DNA of 64,000 nucleotides from NCBI RefSeq assembly GCF_001936615.1, contig NZ_MLBF01000011.1, positions 56,953 through 120,952 on the forward strand, written 5' to 3'. Below, in pieces: positions 33,965 through 42,480 of this stretch (position 1 is its first letter; every line of letters begins with the position of its first letter). Source of the DNA: Desulfosporosinus metallidurans. Lineage in GTDB: Bacteria; Bacillota; Desulfitobacteriia; Desulfitobacteriales; Desulfitobacteriaceae. The position numbers and the translations under genes were made by a program. A model generated the notes under the pieces. The model was not told where the DNA came from, ran no database searches, and saw only the letters and a program-made list of their open reading frames with translations.

Positions 33965-34000
33965 AATACTATTGATATATGCCTCAAAGCCTTGCTACGT

Positions 34001-35041
34001 CTAGTACTGGAAAATTTTTACGCCAAACTTGGGCTTTAAATCTTTAAAAATTCCCAGTTTCATATCATCATATAGTAAAACAGCCGTTAAGTCTGAGCTT
34101 GTCTGCTTTTTATCTTTCCTTATAGCATCTATAATAGTATCAATATCTAAATTAATGCCAGTAAAATCTACATGGATAATACGCTTCAGCGCTTGTTCTG
34201 AACGCAATACCAACTCCTCATCTAAAATACCTCTCTGTAATGAAACTCTATTTGCTACAATCATTCCCATAGCTACAGCCGTACCATGCGGAATCGCATA
34301 ATTACTTGCAGTTTCAAAAGCGTGTCCAAAAGTGTGCGCATAATTAAGGTGGATACGAACGTTTTTGTCAAATTCATCTTCTTCTATGAACGGCTTTTTA
34401 AATGCTAAAGAAGTCTCTAAATATGTATTTAACGTGTTTTCATCACGATTTAGTAACAAATCTAAATCGTGTTCAATGCGAGATAACCCTCTTTCACCAT
34501 ACATAATATTAAATTTCACAACTTCACCCAAACCACTTTGGAAGTCGCGCTCAGTAAGTGATTTGAAAAAGTCTGAGCAGATACGAATATCTTCTGGGGG
34601 GAAGAAAGTTCCTAACAAGTTTTTATAATGTTTATAATTAAGAGAAGTCTTTCCTCCAATACAACTATCGCAAGCTGCCAGTAGAGTAGTTGGAATATAT
34701 GTCCAATGGATTCCTCTATACAAAATATTAGCAGCAAATCCCGTAATATCCTGAATAATTCCACCTCCAAACGATACTAACCGAGCATTCCGTTTGGCCG
34801 GAATTATGGTCATTGCTTCACAAATCTGTAGCACTGTTTCAATCGTCTTATTTGCTTCTAATGCTTCTACTATTGTCAATTTTTCATGCGCAATATTACT
34901 AAAAAGCCTTTTCTCATATAAATCATATAAATTCTTATCAATTACAAAATAAGCGTTTTCAAGTCCAATCAGTTCCGTTACAAATTCGAAGCTACTTTCA
35001 ATTGTTACAGAATAATCATTTAAATTTGACTTAATAATCAT
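34001..35041 (-). CDS. 3-dehydroquinate synthase-like sugar phosphate cyclase
   Basis: This 346-residue protein has the AroB fold with NAD- and metal-binding residues kept: SFGGGIIQDITGF, YIPTTLLAACDSCIGGKTS, the Glu in GLGEVVKF, LNYAHTFGHAFE, and the His of IPHGTAVAMGM. A housekeeping AroB would be expected among aromatic-pathway genes. Here it overlaps an SDR gene by four bases inside a sugar cassette, so it more likely cyclises another sugar phosphate, as 2-deoxy-scyllo-inosose or epi-valiolone synthases do. That function is inferred. The IS element sits 37 bases downstream. Confidence 0.82.
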   Translation of the reverse strand: MIIKSNLNDYSVTIESSFEFVTELIGLENAYFVIDKNLYDLYEKRLFSNIAHEKLTIVEALEANKTIETVLQICEAMTIIPAKRNARLVSFGGGIIQDITGFAANILYRGIHWTYIPTTLLAACDSCIGGKTSLNYKHYKNLLGTFFPPEDIRICSDFFKSLTERDFQSGLGEVVKFNIMYGERGLSRIEHDLDLLLNRDENTLNTYLETSLAFKKPFIEEDEFDKNVRIHLNYAHTFGHAFETASNYAIPHGTAVAMGMIVANRVSLQRGILDEELVLRSEQALKRIIHVDFTGINLDIDTIIDAIRKDKKQTSSDLTAVLLYDDMKLGIFKDLKPKFGVKIFQY

Positions 35042-35700
35042 TTTCCCGAGAATCCTCCGTCAACTGTTATTTTCTGTCCAGTTAAGTAAGTATTCTTTTC
35101 ATCTCCTAAAAAGAATACTACCTCAGCAATTTCTTCCGGCTCTGCCATTCTACACATTGGTATTTCTTTAGAGATTTCCGAAATAGCTTCTGGTGAATTG
35201 TTTTTTCTAGTCAATTCAGTTAATGTAAATCCCGGACAAACCGTATTAACCAAAATATTGTAAGGTGCAAGCTCTACTGCTAGGGTATTTGTGACTCCGT
35301 GAATTCCGTTCTTTGTTGCACTATATATGCAGCGCCCATCTTTCGAAACTACCGCCCATATTGATCCGATATTTATAATTCTTCCATAACGAAACTCTTT
35401 CATTTTTCCTACGAATCCTCTAAGGAGCATAATAGGAGCTATAAGATTAATTTGCATCGTTCTTTGTATTTCATCATCAGTAATATCTTCAAGTAAATTA
35501 ATATCGTTTATTCCAGCATTATTTACAATTACTTCAAAATATTCATCCTTGTTTTTTTCAATGTATCGTTTAACTGAAGTTGCATCAGACAGATCCATCT
35601 CCGATCTGCTTGGTGCAACCACAACATAACCACTTGCTTCAAACCGATTTGCAATCGCTTTTCCTATACCTCTAGACCCTCCTGTAATCAAAACTTTCAT
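35038..35700 (-). CDS. Short-chain dehydrogenase/reductase
   Basis: The ATG at 35700 follows GAGAGGAATAG and replaces a longer start overlapping the upstream gene. The 220-residue product is a classical SDR: cofactor motif TGGSRGIGKAI, NNAG, catalytic Ser in NIGSIWA, YSATKNG (Tyr and Lys) and PGFTLTELTRK. It probably reduces a keto group made by the preceding TPP enzyme or by the cyclase. It lies four bases after the TPP enzyme gene and overlaps the cyclase gene by four, so the three are probably co-translated. Confidence 0.87.
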   Translation of the reverse strand: MKVLITGGSRGIGKAIANRFEASGYVVVAPSRSEMDLSDATSVKRYIEKNKDEYFEVIVNNAGINDINLLEDITDDEIQRTMQINLIAPIMLLRGFVGKMKEFRYGRIINIGSIWAVVSKDGRCIYSATKNGIHGVTNTLAVELAPYNILVNTVCPGFTLTELTRKNNSPEAISEISKEIPMCRMAEPEEIAEVVFFLGDEKNTYLTGQKITVDGGFSGK

Positions 35701-35704
35701 ATAA

Positions 35705-37510
35705 CTATTCCTCTCCCATATACTTATTTGATTCATACTCTTCCCGATCTAAGAAAGGAAACATATCATCTATTGGTGGCGACATAATTTTACCGTCTGG
35801 CAATACCTTTGAAGATAGCTTCGGTTCAAAGTTCTGCGCAGAATCCAATATTACCTCACATATTACAGGACCCTCGATCAATAATACCTGTCCGATTTTG
35901 TCTTCAATACCATCAAGTGTATCAATCCTAACGTAAGGAAGATTATATGCATAAGATAGTTTCTCCATATCAGGGAAGCTCAACCCATTGCCCTCACATA
36001 CGCCAACGAGTGGCGGTTGAAACAGATTTGTCTGTGTTTGACGTATAGAATGATACCCATTATTATTTAGGATAAATAACTTCATGTTCAGTTTATTGTA
36101 TACCACAGTCTGCAACTCTTGCATATTCATTTGGAAACTACCATCACCGTCCAAACAAATAATGCGCTCCCCTTCCGTTGCAACACAGCATCCTAATGCA
36201 GCAGGAAATCCGTATCCCATGGCCGCACAACCTGAATTCGTAAACAATCTCTGATTCTTCTTGATATCAGCTGCTTGGAACGATATAACACACGCCGAAC
36301 CATTCCCAGTTATTACCTTATCGTCATCAGCAAGTGTACTGAATAACTTTTCTATGAAGACATAAGGGTTAACAGGGGATTTCATTGTATAATATTTCTC
36401 TAAAACCGCCGGGTACCTCAGGTTCGTATTACGACACCATGTCAGCCACTGATTATGATTCCCGACATCTATGCCCTCTAAAGCATTATTAAGAGAAATT
36501 ATTACATCTCGTACATCTGCATGAATAGGCATGTCAGGACTCAACGTAGGTTTTTTAAGTTCATTTTCATCAATGTCAACGATAATTTTATATGCAGACT
36601 TTGCAAAATCCTTATAGTTATAACTAATTTGCCGTATGTTAAGGCGACAGCCAAGCACCAAAATCAAATCACTATTTTCGACTACAAAATTACCTCCGCG
36701 CGTACCGATGGTGCCTGGGCGACCGCAAAATAATTTATGGCTATTCCACAATATATCGTGTGAATTCCAAGCAGTCACAACAGGAATCTGTAATTTTTCG
36801 ATCAATTTTATAAATTCCTCATGTGCATTACCCAAACGAATTCCACTACCAGCAAAAACAATTGGCTTTTTAGCATTTTTAATCTTTTCAAGAATAACCG
36901 AAGTCAGTGAATTATCATAAACTGGATTCTCAGATTTCTCCAGTTCACTTTCATCAAATCCCGCCAAATCATCAGCTTCTACAATTGCCGCCTGGATATC
37001 TAAAGGTACATCCAACCAAACAGGACCGCCGCGGCCATTTTGAGACAAATACCACGCTTTTTCCAGATGATATCTAATTTCTTTCTCATCAGTAATCATA
37101 TATGCATATTTTGTCATTGTTTTTACACAATCAATTATGTTGAATTCCTGGTCACCTAATTGTCTAAGCGGAACGTCTGTTGACCAGATAGTTGTTTCTC
37201 GTTTTACTTGCCCAGATACAATAAACATAGGAATAGAATCTAACCATCCGCCCAAAACTCCAGTAATCGCATTAGTTCCACCAGGGCCACTGGTCACACA
37301 TACGCCAGCAATTTTTCCTGTCAACCTGGTATATCCTTCTGCAGCAATAGCACTTGCCTGCTCATGATGGTTATAAACACACTGCAGTGTTTCATGGTGT
37401 CCAAAAGCATCGTTTAGATGCATTGCTCCTCCACCTGTAACCGTAAATATATGCTTTACACCTTTATTAGCCAAAAAATCTGCTATGTATTTTGACGCTT
37501 TAACTTTCAC
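35705..37510 (-). CDS. Thiamine diphosphate enzyme, acetolactate synthase-like
   Basis: This 601-residue protein has the three ThDP-enzyme domains: an N-terminal PYR domain with catalytic Glu50 (NHHEQASA) and SGPGGTNAI, a middle domain (KPIVFAGSGIRLG), and a C-terminal PP domain with the GDGSFQMNMQEL...NNN cofactor motif. The C-terminus ends SPPIDDMFPFLDR. True acetolactate synthases sit with ilv genes. Here it follows CDP-sugar genes, as does YerE, the ThDP enzyme that adds a two-carbon branch to CDP-4-keto-3,6-dideoxyglucose in yersiniose synthesis. A role in a branched or extended sugar is inferred. Confidence 0.85.
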   Translation of the reverse strand: MKVKASKYIADFLANKGVKHIFTVTGGGAMHLNDAFGHHETLQCVYNHHEQASAIAAEGYTRLTGKIAGVCVTSGPGGTNAITGVLGGWLDSIPMFIVSGQVKRETTIWSTDVPLRQLGDQEFNIIDCVKTMTKYAYMITDEKEIRYHLEKAWYLSQNGRGGPVWLDVPLDIQAAIVEADDLAGFDESELEKSENPVYDNSLTSVILEKIKNAKKPIVFAGSGIRLGNAHEEFIKLIEKLQIPVVTAWNSHDILWNSHKLFCGRPGTIGTRGGNFVVENSDLILVLGCRLNIRQISYNYKDFAKSAYKIIVDIDENELKKPTLSPDMPIHADVRDVIISLNNALEGIDVGNHNQWLTWCRNTNLRYPAVLEKYYTMKSPVNPYVFIEKLFSTLADDDKVITGNGSACVISFQAADIKKNQRLFTNSGCAAMGYGFPAALGCCVATEGERIICLDGDGSFQMNMQELQTVVYNKLNMKLFILNNNGYHSIRQTQTNLFQPPLVGVCEGNGLSFPDMEKLSYAYNLPYVRIDTLDGIEDKIGQVLLIEGPVICEVILDSAQNFEPKLSSKVLPDGKIMSPPIDDMFPFLDREEYESNKYMGEE

Positions 37511-37845
37511 AGTACATCCCTTCCTTCTAAATTATTTAATTTGATACCTAATCCTGTCACTCCAATTTGAAAAAGCTGGTATGTGGTGATAATTCCATGG
37601 TCATAAAACATGAAAGACCATCATGAATGTCTCCGTATGGTGCTGCTTTCAACAAGTCATGATCGTCTTTTTATCGTAAAACTAATTGTTCTTGAGTAAA
37701 TGCAGGTAATCCTATAATCCTACCGACATCACAGTAATTTTATATATCTGCGTACAGCCTTTCTACAATACCAAGTTAACGCACCGTTCAAATCGAAGAT
37801 TACCAGCTTGTATTTTTTAACGTTAGCTATTAATTTTTCCAACAT
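37511..37845 (-). pseudogene. Decayed reading frame between the TPP enzyme and aldolase genes
   Basis: From an ATG at 37845, inside the end of the aldolase gene, the frame reads MLEKLIANVKKYKLVIFDLN then GAL, like the start of a HAD hydrolase with the second Asp of DxDG changed to Asn. It stops after about 36 codons. Further down, KAAPYGDIHDGLSCFMTMEL is open but behind a stop. These look like pieces of a lost gene. The call rests on short matches, and the 312-base gap holds nothing else I recognise. Confidence 0.4.
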
Positions 37846-39445
37846 AATATGACTTTGTTATAAATCTTATTGGTACAGTGTTTTCTAATCTTGCTAAACT
37901 TGCAATTGCATCATTATTAATCTCAATTGCTTTTGCCTTCGTAAAAGAATACTCCATATTAGGGTTAACATAATCGGATGTTCTTGCCTTAGAGTAGCCA
38001 TCAAAGCCCGCCAATGCTATATCTGTTACTTCACAATAATCTAATAGTTTAATCAACATGATCATAGGATTGTCCACAAACTCGGCTTTTTCATCTAAGA
38101 GAGCGCTATACTTAAGTGTAAAATCAAAATCTCCCTTACTTTTTGTTACATTCGAAGTTGCAATTAATTTTATTTGTGGATCCAATTTATTAATTCGAGA
38201 AGATAACTGAACATATCTTCGTGCATTACTAATAAAGATGAAATTCACGGCATAGTCTGGTAAAAAATTAACCGCAATAATGATTGGCCTTATAGTATCT
38301 ATATAATTCTGAGTTTTTTCCCTCTCTGTCAATACTGTATTCCCTGATCCAAGCAGAAGTATGTTGTTGCCTCGAAAAGCTTCTTTTAGTTGTCTTAAAT
38401 CGTCCTCATCATTACAATCTTCTTTTTGATATTCGAGATATAAACTCTCAATATATGTTTTATCATACATTAGCTTCTTTTCTTCTGTAATGCCATTTAA
38501 TATTTCGTTAATAGACTTTACCGATAATGTCTGTTTATCAGTTAAATACGTTACATAATTCGGATGGCAATCATTGGACGCTGCAATAAAAAACTTTAAC
38601 GAATAACCCCACGGAACTTTCCTATATATTTCTAAAATATTAACGTCAATCGCTTCCAGTAACTGATTAAGATTATAATTCTTATTAAGATGCTCATTCA
38701 TTTGCATGGCTAACAATTCAACGGGTGCATTTCCAGAACCTTTCCCCATTCCATACAGAGTTCCATCTACTAAAAGCATCCTATTTGCGGGTGGGTTATC
38801 AAGCAATTCTACACAATTAGCATATGCAAGTTGAAAGTTGTTATGAGAATGATAGCCTAAACCTATAGAATATTTTAAATACTCATTAGCCAAATTATAA
38901 TAATGCACTAAGTTATGTTTATGGAATAAGCCATATGTATCTACTAACGAAAATGCGTATGGTTCTAATTCATTTACCAATTCGAGCAATGCCATCATTT
39001 CTTCGTCAGAATAACTTGTGGTAGATACGGCTTGTACAAACACTTTGTAACCTAACTTTTTTATTTGACTGCAAAAGGCAATTGCTTGATCCATAATGTG
39101 TTTTTTGAAAATAACACGGATACCGTCCAAAAAACAATTATCACTTGGAAGAATATGTTCAATACCACAAGTTCCATAATCAATCATTCCAACAATCAAG
39201 GAATTCCCTTTTTCCAATCCTCCATAAATCTCATTGACTGCATTACAATCTGGCATAATTGTTCTATTTAAATCGATCATCCTACGTTCATCTAAAAAAC
39301 CAACTTCTACGATATCAATATTTGCGCTGACTAGGCGCTCAAAAATGTTGATAATGTTATCATTCCCAAACTCCCAGTCATTAACATAACCACCATCTCT
39401 CAACGTACAATCCACCAGTTTAACATTTCTCATCTTAATAGACAC
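37823..39445 (-). CDS. HMGL-type (DRE-TIM) aldolase with extra C-terminal domain
   Basis: Residues 1-280 of this 540-residue protein form an HMGL-like TIM barrel. They include VDCTLRDGGYVNDWEFG (the R and D of the metallolyase start), VEVGFLDERR, SLVDTYG and GYHSHNNFQLAYAN with the metal-binding His pair. This resembles 4-hydroxy-2-oxovalerate aldolase. Residues about 350-540 are a separate domain starting NNILLLGSGNTVL, with VNFIFISNARRY and DIALAGFDGYS, perhaps a nucleotide or sugar-binding fold like MptE/DUF115. It probably makes or breaks a C-C bond using a pyruvate-type unit. Position beside the TPP enzyme suggests a shared pathway. Confidence 0.75.
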   Translation of the reverse strand: MSIKMRNVKLVDCTLRDGGYVNDWEFGNDNIINIFERLVSANIDIVEVGFLDERRMIDLNRTIMPDCNAVNEIYGGLEKGNSLIVGMIDYGTCGIEHILPSDNCFLDGIRVIFKKHIMDQAIAFCSQIKKLGYKVFVQAVSTTSYSDEEMMALLELVNELEPYAFSLVDTYGLFHKHNLVHYYNLANEYLKYSIGLGYHSHNNFQLAYANCVELLDNPPANRMLLVDGTLYGMGKGSGNAPVELLAMQMNEHLNKNYNLNQLLEAIDVNILEIYRKVPWGYSLKFFIAASNDCHPNYVTYLTDKQTLSVKSINEILNGITEEKKLMYDKTYIESLYLEYQKEDCNDEDDLRQLKEAFRGNNILLLGSGNTVLTEREKTQNYIDTIRPIIIAVNFLPDYAVNFIFISNARRYVQLSSRINKLDPQIKLIATSNVTKSKGDFDFTLKYSALLDEKAEFVDNPMIMLIKLLDYCEVTDIALAGFDGYSKARTSDYVNPNMEYSFTKAKAIEINNDAIASLARLENTVPIRFITKSYYVGKINS

Positions 39446-39500
39446 ACCTTTCTATTGTCAATTTTTGTTTTATAATTTTTAACGTAAACTCTTTATCACA

Positions 39501-39532
39501 ACTTCAACAACTTCAACAACTTCAACAACTTC
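39501..39532. repeat. Nine-base tandem repeat (ACTTCAACA), 3.5 copies
   Basis: Three exact copies plus a partial one lie in the gap between the glycosyltransferase and aldolase genes. It is non-coding and prone to slippage. No function is suggested. Confidence 0.8.
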
Positions 39533-39662
39533 TTTCAAGCCACTTCCACCACACCACCCTTCATTTAAAGTTTAGATTCAGGCTATAAGGTTTAAACACG
39601 AAGTAACTTTCATATATGAAAGAGCCTCAATAACCTATAACATAAGTATTTCTAGTCAATAA

Positions 39663-40628
39663 TTATTGTTTTTCAATTGCTTCATCCTTATTATCGTCAA
39701 AATTAATACGTTTTTCCTCAATAACCAAAGGACGGTTCATGATTCTGGTATTGATATTCATTATATATTCACCTAATAGTCCAATGAAAAACAACTGGAT
39801 AGAACCCATGAAAAAAACGCCAATGATTATCGGTGCAGTTCCAGCAATAAACCTGTCCCAAAAAATAAGCTTCATAACGAGATAAACGAGCGCAACCAGC
39901 ATACTAATTCCGGAAGCCACAAACCCCAAAATAGTCGCTAATCTTAGACCGATTTTGGTGTAAGAGGTAAAGCTGAGCATAGCTCCATCATATAAGGTGT
40001 ACCAGTTGTTGTGAGTTTTGCCTGCTCGGCGTTTTGCCTGCTCATATGGAATGTCTTTACGTTCTGAACCAAGTTCCGCAACAATACCTCGCAAAAACGG
40101 CGTAGAGTCATCCAAATCTCTTAACACCTGAATAAAACTTTTATCATATAAACCAAACCCTGTGAAATGCTCTATTTGTTCCACGTCGGACATCTTTTTT
40201 ATCATCTTGTAGTAACAGGAGCGTAAAAAGTACATAAGCTTATTTTCTTTGCTGGTTCTTTTTATAGCGCATACGATTTTAAACCCTTGCTCCCATTGAG
40301 CAACGAATTTTGGAATCATCTCAACAGGATCCTGAAAATCCGCAGACATTGAAATGGTACAATCACCCGCTGTTTGGCACAGCCCATAATACGGCGAATT
40401 AAACTGCCCAAAGTTTTTAGTGTTAAAAATTGCTTTGACCTTTTTATTTTGAACACATAAACCAATTAACTTTTCTCTTGTTGTATCTTGCGAGCAATTA
40501 TCAATAAAGATAATTTCATAGTCATATTGGGGAAGATTACTTTGGAATTGATTTACGATTGCTTCTGTTAAAGGAATTACATTTTCCTGCTCATTCCAAC
40601 ACGGAACAACCACACTTACTTTTTTCAT
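39663..40628 (-). CDS. GtrB/DPM1-like glycosyltransferase (GT2)
   Basis: This 321-residue protein has a GT-A domain (VSVVVPCWNEQENVIPL, IIFIDNCSQDTTRE, SMSADFQDP as the DxD-equivalent) and two C-terminal membrane helices (LATILGFVASGISMLVALVY, FFMGSIQLFFIGLLGEYIMN). This is the layout of GtrB, ArnC and similar undecaprenyl-phosphate glycosyltransferases. It should move a sugar from its nucleotide to undecaprenyl phosphate on the cytoplasmic face. GtrA follows upstream in the same operon. The donor is probably the CDP-sugar made by the adjacent genes. Confidence 0.88.
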   Translation of the reverse strand: MKKVSVVVPCWNEQENVIPLTEAIVNQFQSNLPQYDYEIIFIDNCSQDTTREKLIGLCVQNKKVKAIFNTKNFGQFNSPYYGLCQTAGDCTISMSADFQDPVEMIPKFVAQWEQGFKIVCAIKRTSKENKLMYFLRSCYYKMIKKMSDVEQIEHFTGFGLYDKSFIQVLRDLDDSTPFLRGIVAELGSERKDIPYEQAKRRAGKTHNNWYTLYDGAMLSFTSYTKIGLRLATILGFVASGISMLVALVYLVMKLIFWDRFIAGTAPIIIGVFFMGSIQLFFIGLLGEYIMNINTRIMNRPLVIEEKRINFDDNKDEAIEKQ

Positions 40629-40709
40629 AACTTTTCCTTCATTTCATTATTTCTTGTATGCATTAAAATGGGGCAATATAATCACTCAACTTCCAAAGAT
40701 ACCTCTTCT

Positions 40710-41132
40710 TCACTTAAACGCCCAAAACTTATTGATCAAAAAATTCAGTGGTATTGTAAGAATCAGGTTTAAAATCGGCGCAAGATACTTGGTTATGTGT
40801 AGGAACTCAACCATCACGAACAATAATATTGTACCCAACACAAAAGTACTACCATAAGCCATAAATGTTTTTAAAATAGTCTTTAAATGCCCCTTCTCAC
40901 TTTTCTGAAAAACATATTTATTGTTCCAATAATAGGAATTCAGCACGCTTACTACGAACCCGACCGTATTACCTACAATATATAATGCGGGGTTTATAAA
41001 TACAAAGGCATAATAGATTGCGAGTGAAATAGCAGTATTTAAAATGCCCACCAGTCCAAACTTGGTAAACTGTTTTATAAAACGATAAAAATCCTGTTTG
41101 CTGTGAATATCCAGCTTAGATAATAAGTTCAT
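40710..41132 (-). CDS. GtrA family membrane protein
   Basis: This 140-residue protein has four membrane helices and the GtrA pattern (FTKFGLVGILNTAISLAIYY, GFVVSVLNSYYWNNKYVFQ, PLNFLINKFWAFK). GtrA proteins are thought to flip undecaprenyl-phosphate sugars across the membrane. With GtrB at 39663 and a GT-C type protein nearby, it fits a three-component extracytoplasmic sugar-decoration system. It starts immediately after the rfbH stop. Confidence 0.9.
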   Translation of the reverse strand: MNLLSKLDIHSKQDFYRFIKQFTKFGLVGILNTAISLAIYYAFVFINPALYIVGNTVGFVVSVLNSYYWNNKYVFQKSEKGHLKTILKTFMAYGSTFVLGTILLFVMVEFLHITKYLAPILNLILTIPLNFLINKFWAFK

Positions 41133-42470
41133 CTATTTTACAGCACCCTTTATGGTCTTAGCCATATAGTCAATCATCTCATCGGTCATTCCGGGATACA
41201 CGCCAACCCAGAAGGTATCGTTCATAATGCGGTCTGTATTGGCTAACTCGCCTACGACTCGATATCCTTTACCTGTGGCGCGCATTTCATTAAAACATGG
41301 GTGCTTGATTAGATTGCCGGCAAAAAGCATTCTTGTCTGGACGCCATGATCTTCCACGTACTGAACCACTGCGTTACGGTTAACGCCAGCTTTACACGTA
41401 ATCAGTAAACCGAACCAGCTTGGAATGGAATTTTCGCAAGGCTCAGGGAGTATCAGTTTATCACTAACTTCCACTAAAGCAGCTTTTAGTCGGTCAAAAT
41501 TATGGCGTCTGCGTTCTACAAATGACGGGAATTTTTTCAACTGGGCAACGCCCACGGCCGCCTGCATATCGGTCGCCTTTAGATTATAGCCAAAGTGGGA
41601 ATAAACATATTTGTGGTCATAGCCTAGCGGAAGCTCTCCATACTGCTTGTCAAAACGATGTCCACACAGGTTATCTTGACCGGAGGGGCAAACACAGTCT
41701 CGTCCCCAATCACGGAAGGATTTAATAATTTTGCCAAGCAGTGGATCATTGGAATAGACCGCGCCGCCTTCTCCCATGGTCATATGGTGAGGCGGATAAA
41801 AGCTGGAGGTTCCAATGTCACCGATGGAGCCTGTAAGTTTGTCCTGCCCATTGATTCTGTATATAGAACCCAAAGCGTCGCAATTGTCCTCAACCAGCCA
41901 TAACTTATGCTTGTCACAGAAGGCCTTAACTGCTGATAAGTCAAAGGGGTTGCCGAGGGTGTGAGCAATCATAACCGCTTTAGTTTTGTCTGACAGAGCT
42001 TTTTCCAACATGGAAACATCAATATTATATTGCGGAACGGTCACATCGACAAAAACAGGAATCGCTCCAAATTGGATAATCGGTGCCACCGTCGTCGGGA
42101 AACCGGCTGCCACTGTGATAACCTCATCACCGCGCTTGACCGCACGGTCGCCTAGTAGTGGAGAGGTCAGCGCCATAAAAGCAATTAGATTGGCAGAGGA
42201 ACCCGAGTTTACCAGTGCACAAGTCTTTACACCTAAATACGTGGCGAAATTCCGCTCGAATTCATCGGTGTAGCGACCGGCAGTCAGCCAGAATTCAAGT
42301 GAGCTGTCGACGAGATTGACCATCTCTTCGTGGTCATAAACTCGGGATGCGTATGGGATACGCTTACCCTCATAAAAGTCCTTGTTCTGATTGTGGTAGG
42401 TATCACAATAATTAGAAACCATATTTAGAATCTGATCCTTCGCCTGTTGCTCTGTCATATTCTCAAACAT
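41133..42470 (-). CDS. rfbH: CDP-6-deoxy-glucose-3-dehydrase (RfbH/E1)
   Basis: This 445-residue enzyme has the aminotransferase fold, but the usual PLP-binding Lys is replaced by His in SSFYPPHHMTMGEGGAV, the mark of the E1 3-dehydrases. The Cys cluster for its iron-sulfur centre is visible (GRDCVCPSGQDNLCGHRF). It removes the C3 hydroxyl of CDP-4-keto-6-deoxyglucose, giving 3,6-dideoxy sugars. The partner reductase (RfbI/E3) is not encoded in this window. It is the third gene of the CDP-sugar set. Confidence 0.93.
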   Translation of the reverse strand: MFENMTEQQAKDQILNMVSNYCDTYHNQNKDFYEGKRIPYASRVYDHEEMVNLVDSSLEFWLTAGRYTDEFERNFATYLGVKTCALVNSGSSANLIAFMALTSPLLGDRAVKRGDEVITVAAGFPTTVAPIIQFGAIPVFVDVTVPQYNIDVSMLEKALSDKTKAVMIAHTLGNPFDLSAVKAFCDKHKLWLVEDNCDALGSIYRINGQDKLTGSIGDIGTSSFYPPHHMTMGEGGAVYSNDPLLGKIIKSFRDWGRDCVCPSGQDNLCGHRFDKQYGELPLGYDHKYVYSHFGYNLKATDMQAAVGVAQLKKFPSFVERRRHNFDRLKAALVEVSDKLILPEPCENSIPSWFGLLITCKAGVNRNAVVQYVEDHGVQTRMLFAGNLIKHPCFNEMRATGKGYRVVGELANTDRIMNDTFWVGVYPGMTDEMIDYMAKTIKGAVK

Positions 42471-42480
42471 TATTTATCTC

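Noticed and set aside
34001..35041. Reading the cyclase as the housekeeping aroB
   Set aside because: The catalytic residues would allow it, but it is translationally coupled to sugar genes and no other shikimate gene is near; left as AroB-like.
35705..37510. Reading the ThDP enzyme as acetolactate synthase IlvB
   Set aside because: No small subunit or ilv genes are near, and the context is CDP-sugar synthesis.
39501..39532. Repeat considered as a CRISPR or origin iteron
   Set aside because: Nine-base contiguous units, no spacers, no DnaA-box match and no replication genes nearby.
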